From the NCBI RefSeq assembly GCF_026013615.1, contig NZ_JAPDPI010000049.1, positions 1 to 40,059 on the forward strand: a stretch of DNA of 40,059 nucleotides. The letters run 5' to 3'. The stretch is from Plebeiibacterium marinum (GTDB lineage Bacteria; Bacteroidota; Bacteroidia; Bacteroidales; Marinilabiliaceae). Both the position numbers and the translations under genes were made by a program. This document shows positions 1-9,891 of this stretch, piece after piece (within the stretch, counting starts at the first letter, position 1; each line of letters opens with the position of its first letter). The notes beneath the pieces are model-generated. The model made no database searches. It was not told where the DNA came from and was given only the letters and a program-made list of their open reading frames with translations.

Positions 1-245
1 GAAAAAGCTAAAAATCACCGCTCTTCGCTAAAAGAAAAGAACTCACTGCGTTCAAACAGCTTTTCTTTCTTAACGCTTCGTTTACTGATTTTTTTTACGC
101 TTTTACATGAAGGCGGTTTAAATACCCTAACATATCGCTCAATATCATATAACCCTTATTAATATTAACAATATCTATACTCATATATTTTTTCTCGGTC
201 AATAATGATTTTTAATCAATAACACGTGAAGGCGTGTGCGCCAGC
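1..245. other. Non-coding end of window with imperfect hairpin
   Basis: No gene is supported here. Around 32-77 an A/G-rich arm (AAAAGAAAAG) faces a T/C-rich arm (CTTTTCTTTC), and the loop contains a small GAAC/GTTC stem, so the region can fold into an imperfect hairpin. It lies downstream of the minus-strand lyase gene that ends at 246 and could act as a weak terminator, or belong to a dispersed repeat. The rest, about 120-230, is AT-rich with no recognisable signal. Confidence 0.3.
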
Positions 246-3212
246 CTATCGCTTTAACACCTTGAATACTTGTGACCCACAATCAGTAACCACCTTAACA
301 AGATACAATCCGGGACTATGCAAATTCAAATTGATTTGTGCTGAATTGGAACTGAAGGAGTTCACCAACCTACCAGTCAGCTCAAACACATCAACGCAAG
401 TATGCTTCCCTTCTTTATTTAGAAGGATATAATCACCAGAGGAAGAAAGCGTAAGAATAACAGACAATTTATTCTCATTTTCCAGTTTTGCAGACATTCC
501 TGTATTAACACCACACAACATCAACTCTGTAATTTTGGTTGATTCCATTGCTGTGTTAAATATTTTCAGTTCGTCTACACTCCCTTTAAACAGGGGATCA
601 GGCCATTGTGATTTCCCTAAATAATTATTAATGGTAAATCCCAATTGTGATGGACTAATGGTAGTAGCAGTATTAGTCCCAACCAAATCACCATTTACAT
701 ACAGTTTTGCCGTGTTTCCTGATTTGGTAACTGCAATGTGAGTCCATTCATTTAAGACAATATTTGTAGTGGAGGTCACCTGCTGCTCCTCACCTCCTGC
801 TTTAATTGCAAAGCGAACAAATCCATCGCCCGACACAGGTGTCAGGAACATATTATAGTCTGTATTGATACCAAAATCCCATATTCGAGCCCACATGTCT
901 GCTGTTTCAGGTTTTACCCAAACAGCAATAGAAAAGTCGCTAAGTGAACTCAGAAAATTATCGGGAAGATGAACATATGAAGAAGCTCCGTCAAAAGCAA
1001 TTGCTCCATCACACTTGCCTTCGCTTGTCCATGTTGCATTATAAAGCGTTGCATTAAATCCACTCCATACATCCGTCAGCATTGTTCCTTCTGTATTGTT
1101 CATTGGCCAATAGGCAAATGAACTGGCATCATCCACCAAAACTATGTAGTAGCTTATTGAATAGGTTTGACCCTGATACGCATAGGTAACCGTATACTCA
1201 GCATTGTTCTGTATATTTTCAATCACAAGTTTTTTTATTGTGCTTCCGTCACCCCATTTCCAGGTACCCCCTTCAATTTCTTCCTTTATTTCAGGAATAA
1301 GCGTAACCGTTTGGCCTTTTACAGCTTTAACCTTGTTTCCATTTAAAATATCACCATCATTTATTTTAAAGCGACCACCTATAGGCTCTACGTTTATTTT
1401 AAAGCTAAGCTGATAGGCTGCACCTCCTTTATTTGTTCCTGTTACGGTAAAACTGGAATCAGCTTTTTGGATAATCGCCTGCTTGATTGCACTCGTTTCT
1501 CCGGTATTCCATAAATAAGTAGATTGCCCGGTCAATGACTGCAGGCATAAATTCACATTAGAATATGGCTGAACAATAATTATTGTATCCTCAGTGATAA
1601 CGTTGTTTGAAATTATTGAATAGGAATATACATCTGGAGGACAATCGCCATACACCAATATGCTAAAAGACTGTGTGCTTACCACTCCATTGGTATTGGT
1701 ATAATATACCCGATAAATGTGGCTGCTATCAGCATTTATTTCTAATTGTTGAGTGGCAGATCCGTTATCCCACAACCAATTTCCGGAATTAGTAGCCGTA
1801 TCAGGCAAAGTTGGATAGAGGGTGATAATACTTCCGGGCTGAAAAGAAAGTCGCGCTGTGCTGTTGTATATTTTTCCATCATAATGGATTTGCATTCCCA
1901 AAGAAGTTTGTACCTGACCTTCAGTTACTGCAGGACGTGTACAGGTTAAAGTGGAATACCCCAAATGGTCATACCCCCCACTCGTACTTCCGCCTCCACC
2001 AAAGTCAGCACCCCCATTGGCAGTTCTAATATTACTTGCCATAATAGATGCATATGGCATCTCAATGCCTTTTATCCCCTGGTAATATCCGAGTATCCGG
2101 TCCCAATACGGACGATGCTGCCCTCTACCTATCGCATTATTTTCGGTTTGCTTCCAAGAATTTTCAATCGAAGTGCGAACATCATGATACCAATACTCTT
2201 TCCAGGGCAAATCTTCATTTTCAACAATTGTATTATAGGCCGCAATATATTCTATCCCGGCCGCAAGCCGATTGTCCATATAGGCAAACAGATCTTCTCC
2301 CTGGTTCCATGCTACCTGACAAATATCGGTAGCCAAACCTACTGCCATCAGGGTATGCCCCTGGTCTCGTCCCGACTCCTGCATTTGTCCCAACTGGCCA
2401 AACGGGCCTCTATCATCCCCCCATACTATGGGTACCAGGTTACCAATAAACTCGTTGTAACCATCATTGATAATTTTATCGTCTCCGGTTTTATCTTCTT
2501 TAAAAGTTCCAATGTAATCATCCTTATAATAAGATAGTCCCTGGTTATAAATGTACATATCATCACATAAAACACCAATACTGATTACTGTCAATGCATT
2601 GCACAAGCCCCAGTTCGACCAGTAATGACCTGGATTTGTACCATTTCTGTCCGTTAAAAAACCAAGAGCCACCGGATACCACAAACCTTTCATCCAGTCC
2701 TGAAAAGCTTTAAAATCATCAGGTTTCCATCCTTCATAATCACGCAATAATTCACCTGCATTAGCAAACTCATATCCATATATCCCGGAAGCAAGGGCAT
2801 AATTAGAATTTCCTCCAATACCCGTTGTAGTAGCCGCCCAAAGATTTAAAACCTCAACTGCCTTTTTTGCATAAGCCTCCCCATCCCCTAATTTCCAGCG
2901 CAAAGCGCACATATAAGCAATATGCGCCCCCCTTGCTGCATTAATATAATTTTCATCACCGGCTATTCCCCGCTTTATAATTTCAACAGGCCAAGTACTC
3001 ACATTAAGCTGTGACCATTCGCTGGATCTCAGGTGTGTCATCCCTGCTACTACAGCCGGGTTATTACTTGCTAGTTGTGTTATAATTCGGCTAAAATCTT
3101 CTTGCGTATGTAAGAGGCCGGGATGTTTAAATCCCTGGCTATTTACATCATTAAAAAAACTTATAGTAATGAGTAGAAAGAATATCTTTGGAATAGAAGA
3201 ACATATTTTCAC
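246..3212 (-). CDS. Secreted alginate-lyase-fold polysaccharide lyase with PKD-like, LamG and T9SS sorting domains
   Basis: A 988-residue exported protein. A signal peptide (about 1-26) is followed by GFKHPGLLHT, typical of the start of alginate-lyase-family (PF05426) alpha/alpha-toroid lyases. The catalytic domain spans about 28-400. It contains HYWSNWGLCN (197-206) and ESGRDQGHT (279-287), which fit the conserved Asn and Arg/His active-site region of this fold. Three Ig/PKD-like repeats, each with a W-x-x-G segment, follow at about 420-710. A LamG/concanavalin-like module (about 720-905) comes next, then a C-terminal beta-sandwich resembling a T9SS sorting domain, although no clear YPNP motif is visible. 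Beta-elimination of a uronic-acid polysaccharide is the likely reaction. Whether the substrate is alginate, glucuronan or another uronan is not determinable. It lies 128 bp downstream of the ricin-lectin hydrolase on the same strand and may be co-transcribed with it. Confidence 0.8.
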   Translation of the reverse strand: MKICSSIPKIFFLLITISFFNDVNSQGFKHPGLLHTQEDFSRIITQLASNNPAVVAGMTHLRSSEWSQLNVSTWPVEIIKRGIAGDENYINAARGAHIAYMCALRWKLGDGEAYAKKAVEVLNLWAATTTGIGGNSNYALASGIYGYEFANAGELLRDYEGWKPDDFKAFQDWMKGLWYPVALGFLTDRNGTNPGHYWSNWGLCNALTVISIGVLCDDMYIYNQGLSYYKDDYIGTFKEDKTGDDKIINDGYNEFIGNLVPIVWGDDRGPFGQLGQMQESGRDQGHTLMAVGLATDICQVAWNQGEDLFAYMDNRLAAGIEYIAAYNTIVENEDLPWKEYWYHDVRTSIENSWKQTENNAIGRGQHRPYWDRILGYYQGIKGIEMPYASIMASNIRTANGGADFGGGGSTSGGYDHLGYSTLTCTRPAVTEGQVQTSLGMQIHYDGKIYNSTARLSFQPGSIITLYPTLPDTATNSGNWLWDNGSATQQLEINADSSHIYRVYYTNTNGVVSTQSFSILVYGDCPPDVYSYSIISNNVITEDTIIIVQPYSNVNLCLQSLTGQSTYLWNTGETSAIKQAIIQKADSSFTVTGTNKGGAAYQLSFKINVEPIGGRFKINDGDILNGNKVKAVKGQTVTLIPEIKEEIEGGTWKWGDGSTIKKLVIENIQNNAEYTVTYAYQGQTYSISYYIVLVDDASSFAYWPMNNTEGTMLTDVWSGFNATLYNATWTSEGKCDGAIAFDGASSYVHLPDNFLSSLSDFSIAVWVKPETADMWARIWDFGINTDYNMFLTPVSGDGFVRFAIKAGGEEQQVTSTTNIVLNEWTHIAVTKSGNTAKLYVNGDLVGTNTATTISPSQLGFTINNYLGKSQWPDPLFKGSVDELKIFNTAMESTKITELMLCGVNTGMSAKLENENKLSVILTLSSSGDYILLNKEGKHTCVDVFELTGRLVNSFSSNSAQINLNLHSPGLYLVKVVTDCGSQVFKVLKR

Positions 3213-3340
3213 GTGATTATTTTTTCATTTATTTGCCACAATTCATTTAAGTATATCTTTCCAAAGCCAATAAAAAATAAAAACTCACCCAGTAATTACT
3301 TTTTCACCACTTGTCCGCACTTTCTTACTTTAGCAACACC

Positions 3341-6106
3341 TTAGTGTTTGACAATGAATTTTCGGTTTATCATCTCTTTGCTATTTCTTAGCCTTAAAAT
3401 ATAAATTCCGGAGGCCAGCTCTGAGGTATTAAAGTCAATATCACCAGAACCATCAAGCGTTTTACTCCTGATAATTTCCCCATTCATACCATACAATGAA
3501 ACAACAGATAAACCTTCAGCATTATTTCCAGAATAACTAACCTTTAATGCCTCGGTTGCAGGCATTGGCCACAAGACTAAGTTTCCTGCTCCCAATTGTT
3601 CCGATCCTGATAAACCGGTAGGATTGTCCGCTGCCAAATCCGCAACCTCTGTTGCTGACAATTCATAGTTATACACACAAAAATCATCAATACATCCATT
3701 AAACAATGAAGTGGTTTGCTGGCTGCGCCCTATATAATTTAAAACCGGCTTAAAGTCTAAAGTACTTACTGAAACAGTATTTAATTCATCCACTAACTCT
3801 CCGTTTACAAACAATTTAATACCCGAATCCCCCATGGTAACCACTACATGAAACCAAACACCCGAAGTTAATCGTGAAGATGACAAGGTATATTCTGCGC
3901 CATCATTTTTAACTAATAACTTCATATATGGAGTCAGACTTACGCTCTCATTTATGTCATTTTCGAATGAAAAAACAGGTGCCCATCTGGCTCCGCCATT
4001 CCACTTAACCCAGGTAGCAACCGAAATATTTCTATGATTAGCAATTGTTGAAGGCAGCTGCACAAAGTTATTTGAACCATCCAAAACAATGGCCTGCGAT
4101 CCTGATTTTCCTTCAACATACTCAACCTCCCCAAACAACGCTCCATTGTTCTGATTAGCTGAAACATCAACAACATCACCCTCAAAAGGCATGCGCACTA
4201 TTTGCGTTTTATCACCCGTAGCAGCTGTTGATACTTCATCGGAATAAGCGGATTTATTCAATGATTTATCTACTGCTTTAATCACATAGTAATAATCTAC
4301 CCCTGCTAAAACCGTGTTATCGATAAATGATGTGGATGTTACATTTTGGGCAATTGTATTATAAGTGCCACCGGAAGACTCAGCCCTGAAAATGGTATAA
4401 CCTGCCAAATCGGCTTCTGAATTTGCAGTCCATTCCAATCGAACAAAACCTTCTTGTGCTGTAGCCTCCACATCAACAGGTGATTGTGGTGCAGCAAACT
4501 CAACTTCGGCACCTACCGGGATAAATCGCCATTGCTGATTCTGGCCACCATCTTTATCACCCTGTTGAATATTTGCTCCATTCCCGGTACTGGCATTGAC
4601 TACTTCGATACATTTGGCACTATGCCTGCTTCGGATAAAAAACCAGCCGTCTTCGGCATACTCAAGATACCATTGTTGGTTAGCCCCTTTGGCATCATCC
4701 CAAACTATAATATTTCCCCCATCTTCAAGCGACCAATTCAGCAAATCCGGTGAAAGGTTATTATGGGCAGCAGTCATTGTATAGTAACTAAAATCACCAC
4801 CTACACGTGAGTCAACCCTTGACACATTCCAATGCTGGTAGGCTTCATGATTATAAGAATACTGCCTTACATTTGCTCCCCAATCTGTTGAGCCACCAGA
4901 CACTTCCATAACCAATCCACTATTACGATTAACTAAAACATACTGTCCATTTATTACAGGTTGTATATCATCACCCCAGGTAACATTCACCACTCGTTCT
5001 GCATTAGGCTGATTTACCTGATAACCCGTTCCTCCTGGCATCACCAAAGTAAATTCGCGCTGAGGGCCATGACCATCAAAATACACATCTCTATCCTTTG
5101 AAACATAACGGTAAGTAGTAGTAACAGCCTGACGTTCTGAGGCGCCACAAAAGGCCTGCACCTTACCCTCCAAATCACGGTAAACAGATGCTGCAGTCCA
5201 GTTATCACGATGTTCTGCATAACCCAAACGAACTCCGTCACTTGCTTTCACAAACTCTCCGCGTGCATACTCTGCCGTACCCCACCAGATTCCGGTTTGC
5301 ATACCATATTCAACGCCAACCATTGCTTCCATTACATTATGTAACTCATCATTGGAAGCATGCTTACCATCTGCCCGAACCGTTTCAAAGAAACCTGCAT
5401 AGTTATCAAAAGTACCGGCCAGCTGGTGGGTATTTCCTTCATCCAGTCTATCCTTTAAAGGAGTGTACCAAACCAGTGCCTCATCGGTATTAAGGGTATT
5501 TCCTCCGGAAATACGAACCTCATTGAAACGTATATTACTTTTCAACTCCCCGGCTATATTGTAGAAATCATCAACAGTCCCCTGTCCTGTCGAAGTATTA
5601 TCAGGCTCATTAAAAGGAGATACCGTAACAATTGTATGTCCCCGACTCTCACAATGTTGAGCCGTAACATCTATCAGTTGTGCCCAATTTGCAGCATTAC
5701 CCAGGTACCATGAATCTACAGAAGGATGATCGCAATTCAGCACCAGATTCATATTTCTTCCAAACAAATCAATAATATCCAGTCTTTCGTTGAGCCTGCC
5801 AAGTTCGTAGGAAGGTAATTCCCCATCTATTAATGCAGCTGTTGGCGTAAAAGAGGAGCGAACAACATCAACTCTTTCAGAGCCCATAAAACTTATCCCT
5901 CTACGGATGTTGTCCCTGCTTAACCAGGCCAGATCCAATCCCCAGATAATTGGCTTTTCCACACCACTTCCGGCTACATCAAACAGTACTGTTCTGTCAG
6001 GTATTGGCTGAGCCACCAGGTTATCACCAGTACTACTTGTTTGTGCAACACCATTTAATCCCCACAAAACAAATACAACAACGTTAACAATCCTTCTTAT
6101 CTTCAT
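3341..6106 (-). CDS. Secreted (beta/alpha)8 glycoside hydrolase with ricin-type lectin, FN3, LamG and T9SS domains
   Basis: A 921-residue exported protein with a signal peptide at about 1-22. Residues 35-370 look like a clan GH-A TIM-barrel hydrolase: VSPFNEPDN places a likely acid/base Glu at 167 (the Asn-Glu-Pro signature), and the nucleophile may be Glu260 or Glu266 near LHNVMEAMVGVEYG. I could not fix the CAZy family; GH30, GH5 or one of the newer beta-glucanase families are possible. Residues 385-530 form a ricin-type beta-trefoil, recognisable by its Q-x-W repeats (YQHW, NQQWYL, NQQWRF), and probably bind galactose- or xylose-containing glycans. FN3 (about 541-630), LamG (about 636-815) and a T9SS sorting domain (about 845-921, with a degenerate WPMP in place of YPNP) follow. 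It is divergent from the plus-strand LamG gene. Confidence 0.8.
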   Translation of the reverse strand: MKIRRIVNVVVFVLWGLNGVAQTSSTGDNLVAQPIPDRTVLFDVAGSGVEKPIIWGLDLAWLSRDNIRRGISFMGSERVDVVRSSFTPTAALIDGELPSYELGRLNERLDIIDLFGRNMNLVLNCDHPSVDSWYLGNAANWAQLIDVTAQHCESRGHTIVTVSPFNEPDNTSTGQGTVDDFYNIAGELKSNIRFNEVRISGGNTLNTDEALVWYTPLKDRLDEGNTHQLAGTFDNYAGFFETVRADGKHASNDELHNVMEAMVGVEYGMQTGIWWGTAEYARGEFVKASDGVRLGYAEHRDNWTAASVYRDLEGKVQAFCGASERQAVTTTYRYVSKDRDVYFDGHGPQREFTLVMPGGTGYQVNQPNAERVVNVTWGDDIQPVINGQYVLVNRNSGLVMEVSGGSTDWGANVRQYSYNHEAYQHWNVSRVDSRVGGDFSYYTMTAAHNNLSPDLLNWSLEDGGNIIVWDDAKGANQQWYLEYAEDGWFFIRSRHSAKCIEVVNASTGNGANIQQGDKDGGQNQQWRFIPVGAEVEFAAPQSPVDVEATAQEGFVRLEWTANSEADLAGYTIFRAESSGGTYNTIAQNVTSTSFIDNTVLAGVDYYYVIKAVDKSLNKSAYSDEVSTAATGDKTQIVRMPFEGDVVDVSANQNNGALFGEVEYVEGKSGSQAIVLDGSNNFVQLPSTIANHRNISVATWVKWNGGARWAPVFSFENDINESVSLTPYMKLLVKNDGAEYTLSSSRLTSGVWFHVVVTMGDSGIKLFVNGELVDELNTVSVSTLDFKPVLNYIGRSQQTTSLFNGCIDDFCVYNYELSATEVADLAADNPTGLSGSEQLGAGNLVLWPMPATEALKVSYSGNNAEGLSVVSLYGMNGEIIRSKTLDGSGDIDFNTSELASGIYILRLRNSKEMINRKFIVKH

Positions 6107-6431
6107 CTTTAAATATATGTTAGTAAAACTGAGAGAATGACTCTGACAATAATACTCTTTGTACCAAAATTACAATGTCAACAATTAGTTTATTACTATA
6201 ACAAATTCAACATATTCCCAGCAAAAACAAGCCAAAACCAAACAGTTTTTAATTTGCTCTGGCTATCGGCAATTATTTACTTCCTATAATCATCTAACTA
6301 CCAAGCAGATTTGAATTTGTAATTATGAAAAATCAAAAGTAATAGCCGAATTTGTTGCATTTAATATCAACTCTTTAAAATAATTTTAACTCCTGATGCA
6401 AACCTTAATAAAGGAATCAAAAATAATAGTT
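6107..6431. other. Divergent intergenic region
   Basis: AT-rich gap between the minus-strand hydrolase (start 6106) and the plus-strand LamG protein (preferred start 6432). Promoters for both directions must lie here or be absent. Only the minus-strand -7 box listed separately was recognised. No clear TAnnTTTG was found for the plus-strand gene, and no RNA gene or repeat is visible. Confidence 0.5.
6165..6172 (-). promoter_or_regulatory. Possible Bacteroidota -7 box upstream of the ricin-lectin hydrolase
   Basis: The minus strand reads TAATTTTG here, matching the TAnnTTTG consensus for the -7 element of the Bacteroidota housekeeping sigma factor. It is about 58 bp upstream of the ATG at 6106, which is a plausible distance. 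No TTTG -33 element was found at the usual 19-21 bp spacing, so the call is tentative. Confidence 0.35.
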
Positions 6432-8684
6432 ATGAAAAAAAAGATATTTACACTTAACAAACGCTACCTCAGGCCTATTCTGCTATGTATGTTTTTTGGG
6501 GCAATACATGGCAATGCCTTTTCACAAGACACCACAACCGGCCTTATCCTTCATTATTCCTGCGATAATATTACATCTTCCAATGTAGAAGATGATTCGG
6601 GGAACAACAACAATGGAACCTTAACTGGTGGTGCTGTTTCAACAACCGGTTATTCCGGCAATGGAATTGCATGTATTGCCCATGGCGATTACCTTTCCAT
6701 TCCTGATAATATTAATAGTGGTTTAACCTCATTTACTTTTGCCACATGGGTTAAGCTTAACTCCTTAAAAAGTGCCACCCGTTTTTTTGACTGGGGAAGT
6801 GGCATTGACGGAACAAATAACTACCTGGCTTTTGTTCCGAGTTTTAACGGAGACAACGATTATATGGTACTTCGATACAGAGGAGCCTCGGGTTTGGGAT
6901 ATAATGCTGCTGCTACAGAGAAAATTCCAACAAACCAATGGGTACATGTAGCCATAAGCTATCAATGGAGCGGATTATCGGGCACTGCCACCTTTTATAT
7001 CAATGGCAACAATGTTGGCTCAGTATCAAACTTGCCTTATCGTGCGGGCAGCACTTTAGGAACAACCACCGATAATTACATTGCGCATTCAAGATGGGCA
7101 CAAGACACCAACGGTTTTGACGGTGTTTTGGATGATATCAGGATATATAACCGGGCATTAACAAGTGAAGATATTATATCCCTGATTGGCCTGGAAGAAT
7201 TGTACAACCAATATGATCTGTTGGATTTAGGAGACCTTTCTTCCGTAACCAACAACCTATCCTTACCTGTAACTGGCGGTAGCAACGGAGTAACCATTAG
7301 CTGGGACTCCTCTCACAATACTATCATCGATAATGAAGGCAATGTTACCCGCCCTGATTATTTTGATTATGATGTTACCCTAACTGCAACACTTAGTTAC
7401 GGTACCTTTAGCATTGAAAAAGAATTCACAGCTACAGTACTTGCCGACGAAAGCTCTGCGTTTACCAGTGAACTCCTGGTTCAATTTGATTTCTCGGATG
7501 TTGATAACACCAGCATTTATGATGTTGCGGGCAAACATTTTGAGGGTACGTTAAAAAATTCAGCTTCAGTAGTAACCATAGGTACACAGGAAACCGGAAT
7601 ATTCAATGTGCTTAATTTAGGAAGCGTAAACGGTTACTTTGACATGGGCACCGAAGTGGGCAAAGTTGCCAGCCGACTAAGCGATTATACCATGAGTGCT
7701 TATTTTAGAATAGACAACAACTACTCGGCCCTTAGCAGCTATGGTAACTTTATATGGAATTTTTCAAACAGCACCAATGCAGCATCTGATCAGAACGGGT
7801 ATATTATATGCAGCTTAAAAGACCAAAGTGTAAGTGTTAGTCCCGGTTATTACACAACTGGCTCAGGAAACCAGGCAATAGGCTTTCAAAGACAAGCATT
7901 AAAAGGTAACTGGCATAATATCACTTATACCCAGGATGGCGAAACAGCCACCTTGTACATTGATGGAATTCCTGTTCAGTCAAAAACCATTACCAATCTA
8001 CCATCTACTTCCATATTAAAAGATGGCAGTGACGGTACGTTGTATAACTGGATTGGACGCTCCTGTTATACCGGAGATGTGTATTTAAGGGGTACTTTAA
8101 TCTATGATTTCAGAATTTATAACCGGGCACTGTCTGAAGAAGAGATAAAACACACTGAGATTAACACCACCAACAGGCTTACCCAACTAGAGAATGCATC
8201 AGAGGCATATATCGGCACATCAAAAACAGCCGAAACAGAATCTCTGGAAGTTATCTATAATCCATGGCCTTCGAGTATTGAAATCCTGGAGACAGGTGAT
8301 GCTTCTGAAAAAATTGCTTTCGATGACTTCAAATACCTGACCTTTTCAGAAAATGAAACATCAATCCTGTTTACAGACTACAGCTCCAGGTCAATTACAA
8401 ACAGCGTGATTGAAAAAATTATATTCAGCGACATAAGCTCTGCCATTTCGCTCCAGCCTGTTCAATCAACTATCTCTGTGTACCCTAATCCGGCAAAAAA
8501 CAAATTGTTTGTTACCGGGCTAACTAGCAGCGACAAATTTATTTATATCTATTCCATTTCTGGCCAATTATTAGCACAAAAGCAAATTTCAGCTACTACA
8601 GAGCAATTAGATATTAGTTTCCTAAAATCTGGAGTGTACATTCTTAAAACCAATTCTGATACATTAAAATTCTGCAAACAATAA
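6432..8684 (+). CDS. Secreted double-LamG protein with T9SS sorting domain
   Basis: About 750 residues from the preferred start at 6432. The upstream in-frame ATG at 6396 would add 12 residues ahead of a normal signal peptide, so the second Met is favoured. After the signal peptide come LamG 1, an Ig-like domain of the type found between LamG modules in Bacteroidota GH43 enzymes (ending in VTRPDYFDYDVTLTATL), and LamG 2. A beta-rich segment resembling the N-terminus of the next gene's product follows, then a T9SS sorting domain with VYPNPAKNKL. LamG 2 resembles the LamG of the LamG-GH43 protein at 32386-35118 (both contain VLNLG.NGY and NYIG/NWIG.S). No catalytic domain is visible, so it is more likely a surface glycan-binding or scaffold protein. 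It ends 27 bp before the metallopeptidase gene and probably forms an operon with it. Confidence 0.8.
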   Translation: MKKKIFTLNKRYLRPILLCMFFGAIHGNAFSQDTTTGLILHYSCDNITSSNVEDDSGNNNNGTLTGGAVSTTGYSGNGIACIAHGDYLSIPDNINSGLTSFTFATWVKLNSLKSATRFFDWGSGIDGTNNYLAFVPSFNGDNDYMVLRYRGASGLGYNAAATEKIPTNQWVHVAISYQWSGLSGTATFYINGNNVGSVSNLPYRAGSTLGTTTDNYIAHSRWAQDTNGFDGVLDDIRIYNRALTSEDIISLIGLEELYNQYDLLDLGDLSSVTNNLSLPVTGGSNGVTISWDSSHNTIIDNEGNVTRPDYFDYDVTLTATLSYGTFSIEKEFTATVLADESSAFTSELLVQFDFSDVDNTSIYDVAGKHFEGTLKNSASVVTIGTQETGIFNVLNLGSVNGYFDMGTEVGKVASRLSDYTMSAYFRIDNNYSALSSYGNFIWNFSNSTNAASDQNGYIICSLKDQSVSVSPGYYTTGSGNQAIGFQRQALKGNWHNITYTQDGETATLYIDGIPVQSKTITNLPSTSILKDGSDGTLYNWIGRSCYTGDVYLRGTLIYDFRIYNRALSEEEIKHTEINTTNRLTQLENASEAYIGTSKTAETESLEVIYNPWPSSIEILETGDASEKIAFDDFKYLTFSENETSILFTDYSSRSITNSVIEKIIFSDISSAISLQPVQSTISVYPNPAKNKLFVTGLTSSDKFIYIYSISGQLLAQKQISATTEQLDISFLKSGVYILKTNSDTLKFCKQ

Positions 8685-8711
8685 TCACTAAGCAAGCAAA
8701 TAAAAAATACA

Positions 8712-9749
8712 ATGAAGAAAACCACAATTATATTATTAGGCATCGTATTTATGCTATCGGTGTATGCTACCAGTAAAACTTTAAATATCTACAAAACAGA
8801 TCATACTGTATTGCAATTCGATTTTAATAACATAGACAGCATATGCGTTGATAAATCAAACACGCAACTTCAGGTGTACAAAAAAGATGGCAACTTATAT
8901 ACCCTTCCCTTAAACGAAATTGACAGTATGAATTATTCGGTGGGCGATTATACCCCTCCTACCTTACAGCTAATTTCGAGCGAATACCAAAGCTCCGTAA
9001 ACAAAGGTATTTGTGAAGTAAACATATCTGGTAACGGAGAATGCAAACTGCATGAAAGAGGAATTTGTTGGTCTACATCAGAAGAGCCTACAATAAATGA
9101 TAACCTCTTTGCAGAAGGTACCCATACCGGTCGCTTTTATGCCCCTATGGACGACCTGGAGATTGGAGAAACCTATCATGTGAGAGCCTTTGCTACAAAC
9201 TGCATGGGAACAACCTATAGCAATAGTGTGGAAATGAAAGCTCTGCCCGGAAATGTTACGTATACATTAGATATTGACGAGTCGGTATACCCCGAATATT
9301 ACAACCTGATAAAAACTGCTTTGGACAGTGCCTGTTATTATTACAACAGGTATACCACCTTTAAAGCCAATATTTATGTGTACTATAATGCAGGTATCCC
9401 TACTGCCCAGGCCAGCTATCATGGCTCAATAGGATATGGCCCAAACACAACATATATGTGGGTTGGTACCACCATGCATGAAATGGCGCATTATTTTGGC
9501 TCCGGAACAACAACTGAATGGAAAAACCTTATGGTTGGAGGAGTATGGCAGGGTAATACGGGTCAACAACTTTGCCAGGAACTAACCGGAGATGAACTTC
9601 ACGGTGACAATAGTACTTCAGCAGTTCATTATTGGCCAACAGGAATAAACTATCGATCGGAAGTAAGTTCGGAACAGGATCTTATTAATCATGCAAGAGT
9701 TGTTAAGGCCATGCTCCTTGATGATGCCGGGTTGCCTTCGAGCTGGTAA
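8712..9749 (+). CDS. Secreted HExxH putative zinc metallopeptidase
   Basis: A 345-residue protein with a signal peptide (about 1-19). Residues 23-78 are a beta-rich module (two copies of F/L-x-x-IDS) resembling a segment near the C-terminus of the preceding protein. Residues 83-178 look like an FN3/Ig-type domain, with the motif RGICWSTSEEPT often seen in Bacteroidota surface proteins. The C-terminal half (about 185-345) carries TTMHEMAHYFGSG, where His256, Glu257 and His260 form a zincin HExxH site. The third ligand is not certain. The C-terminal segment (HYWPTGINYRSE and SEQDLINHARVVKAM) is probably structural. No T9SS sorting domain is visible, so the product is periplasmic or secreted by another route. 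Peptidase activity is inferred from the motif only. Confidence 0.7.
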   Translation: MKKTTIILLGIVFMLSVYATSKTLNIYKTDHTVLQFDFNNIDSICVDKSNTQLQVYKKDGNLYTLPLNEIDSMNYSVGDYTPPTLQLISSEYQSSVNKGICEVNISGNGECKLHERGICWSTSEEPTINDNLFAEGTHTGRFYAPMDDLEIGETYHVRAFATNCMGTTYSNSVEMKALPGNVTYTLDIDESVYPEYYNLIKTALDSACYYYNRYTTFKANIYVYYNAGIPTAQASYHGSIGYGPNTTYMWVGTTMHEMAHYFGSGTTTEWKNLMVGGVWQGNTGQQLCQELTGDELHGDNSTSAVHYWPTGINYRSEVSSEQDLINHARVVKAMLLDDAGLPSSW

Positions 9750-9816
9750 TTTATACAGCAGCGTAAATTATCCCTGCATATAGCTTTTAGTGTTCGAAAA
9801 GACATTAAAGAACCAT

Positions 9817-9867
9817 ACAACTTCTATAAATATGTCACCTCTGTGGTGATAGGTTTATAGAAGTTGT
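9817..9867. terminator. Long perfect-arm hairpin between convergent genes
   Basis: ACAACTTCTATAAA at 9817-9830 is exactly complementary to TTTATAGAAGTTGT at 9854-9867. Inside the arms a second stem TCACC/GGTGA closes a five-base loop. It lies between the plus-strand metallopeptidase (end 9749) and the minus-strand barrel remnant (end 9892), so a bidirectional terminator is the simplest reading. No immediate T-tract follows on either strand, so a remnant of a mobile or repeat element is an alternative. Confidence 0.5.
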
Positions 9868-9891
9868 AATATGGGTGAGCAAGTATTTTTC

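Noticed and set aside
1965-2537. 190-codon plus-strand open frame
   Set aside because: It lies fully inside the lyase catalytic domain on the opposite strand, has no recognisable domain and looks like a shadow frame.
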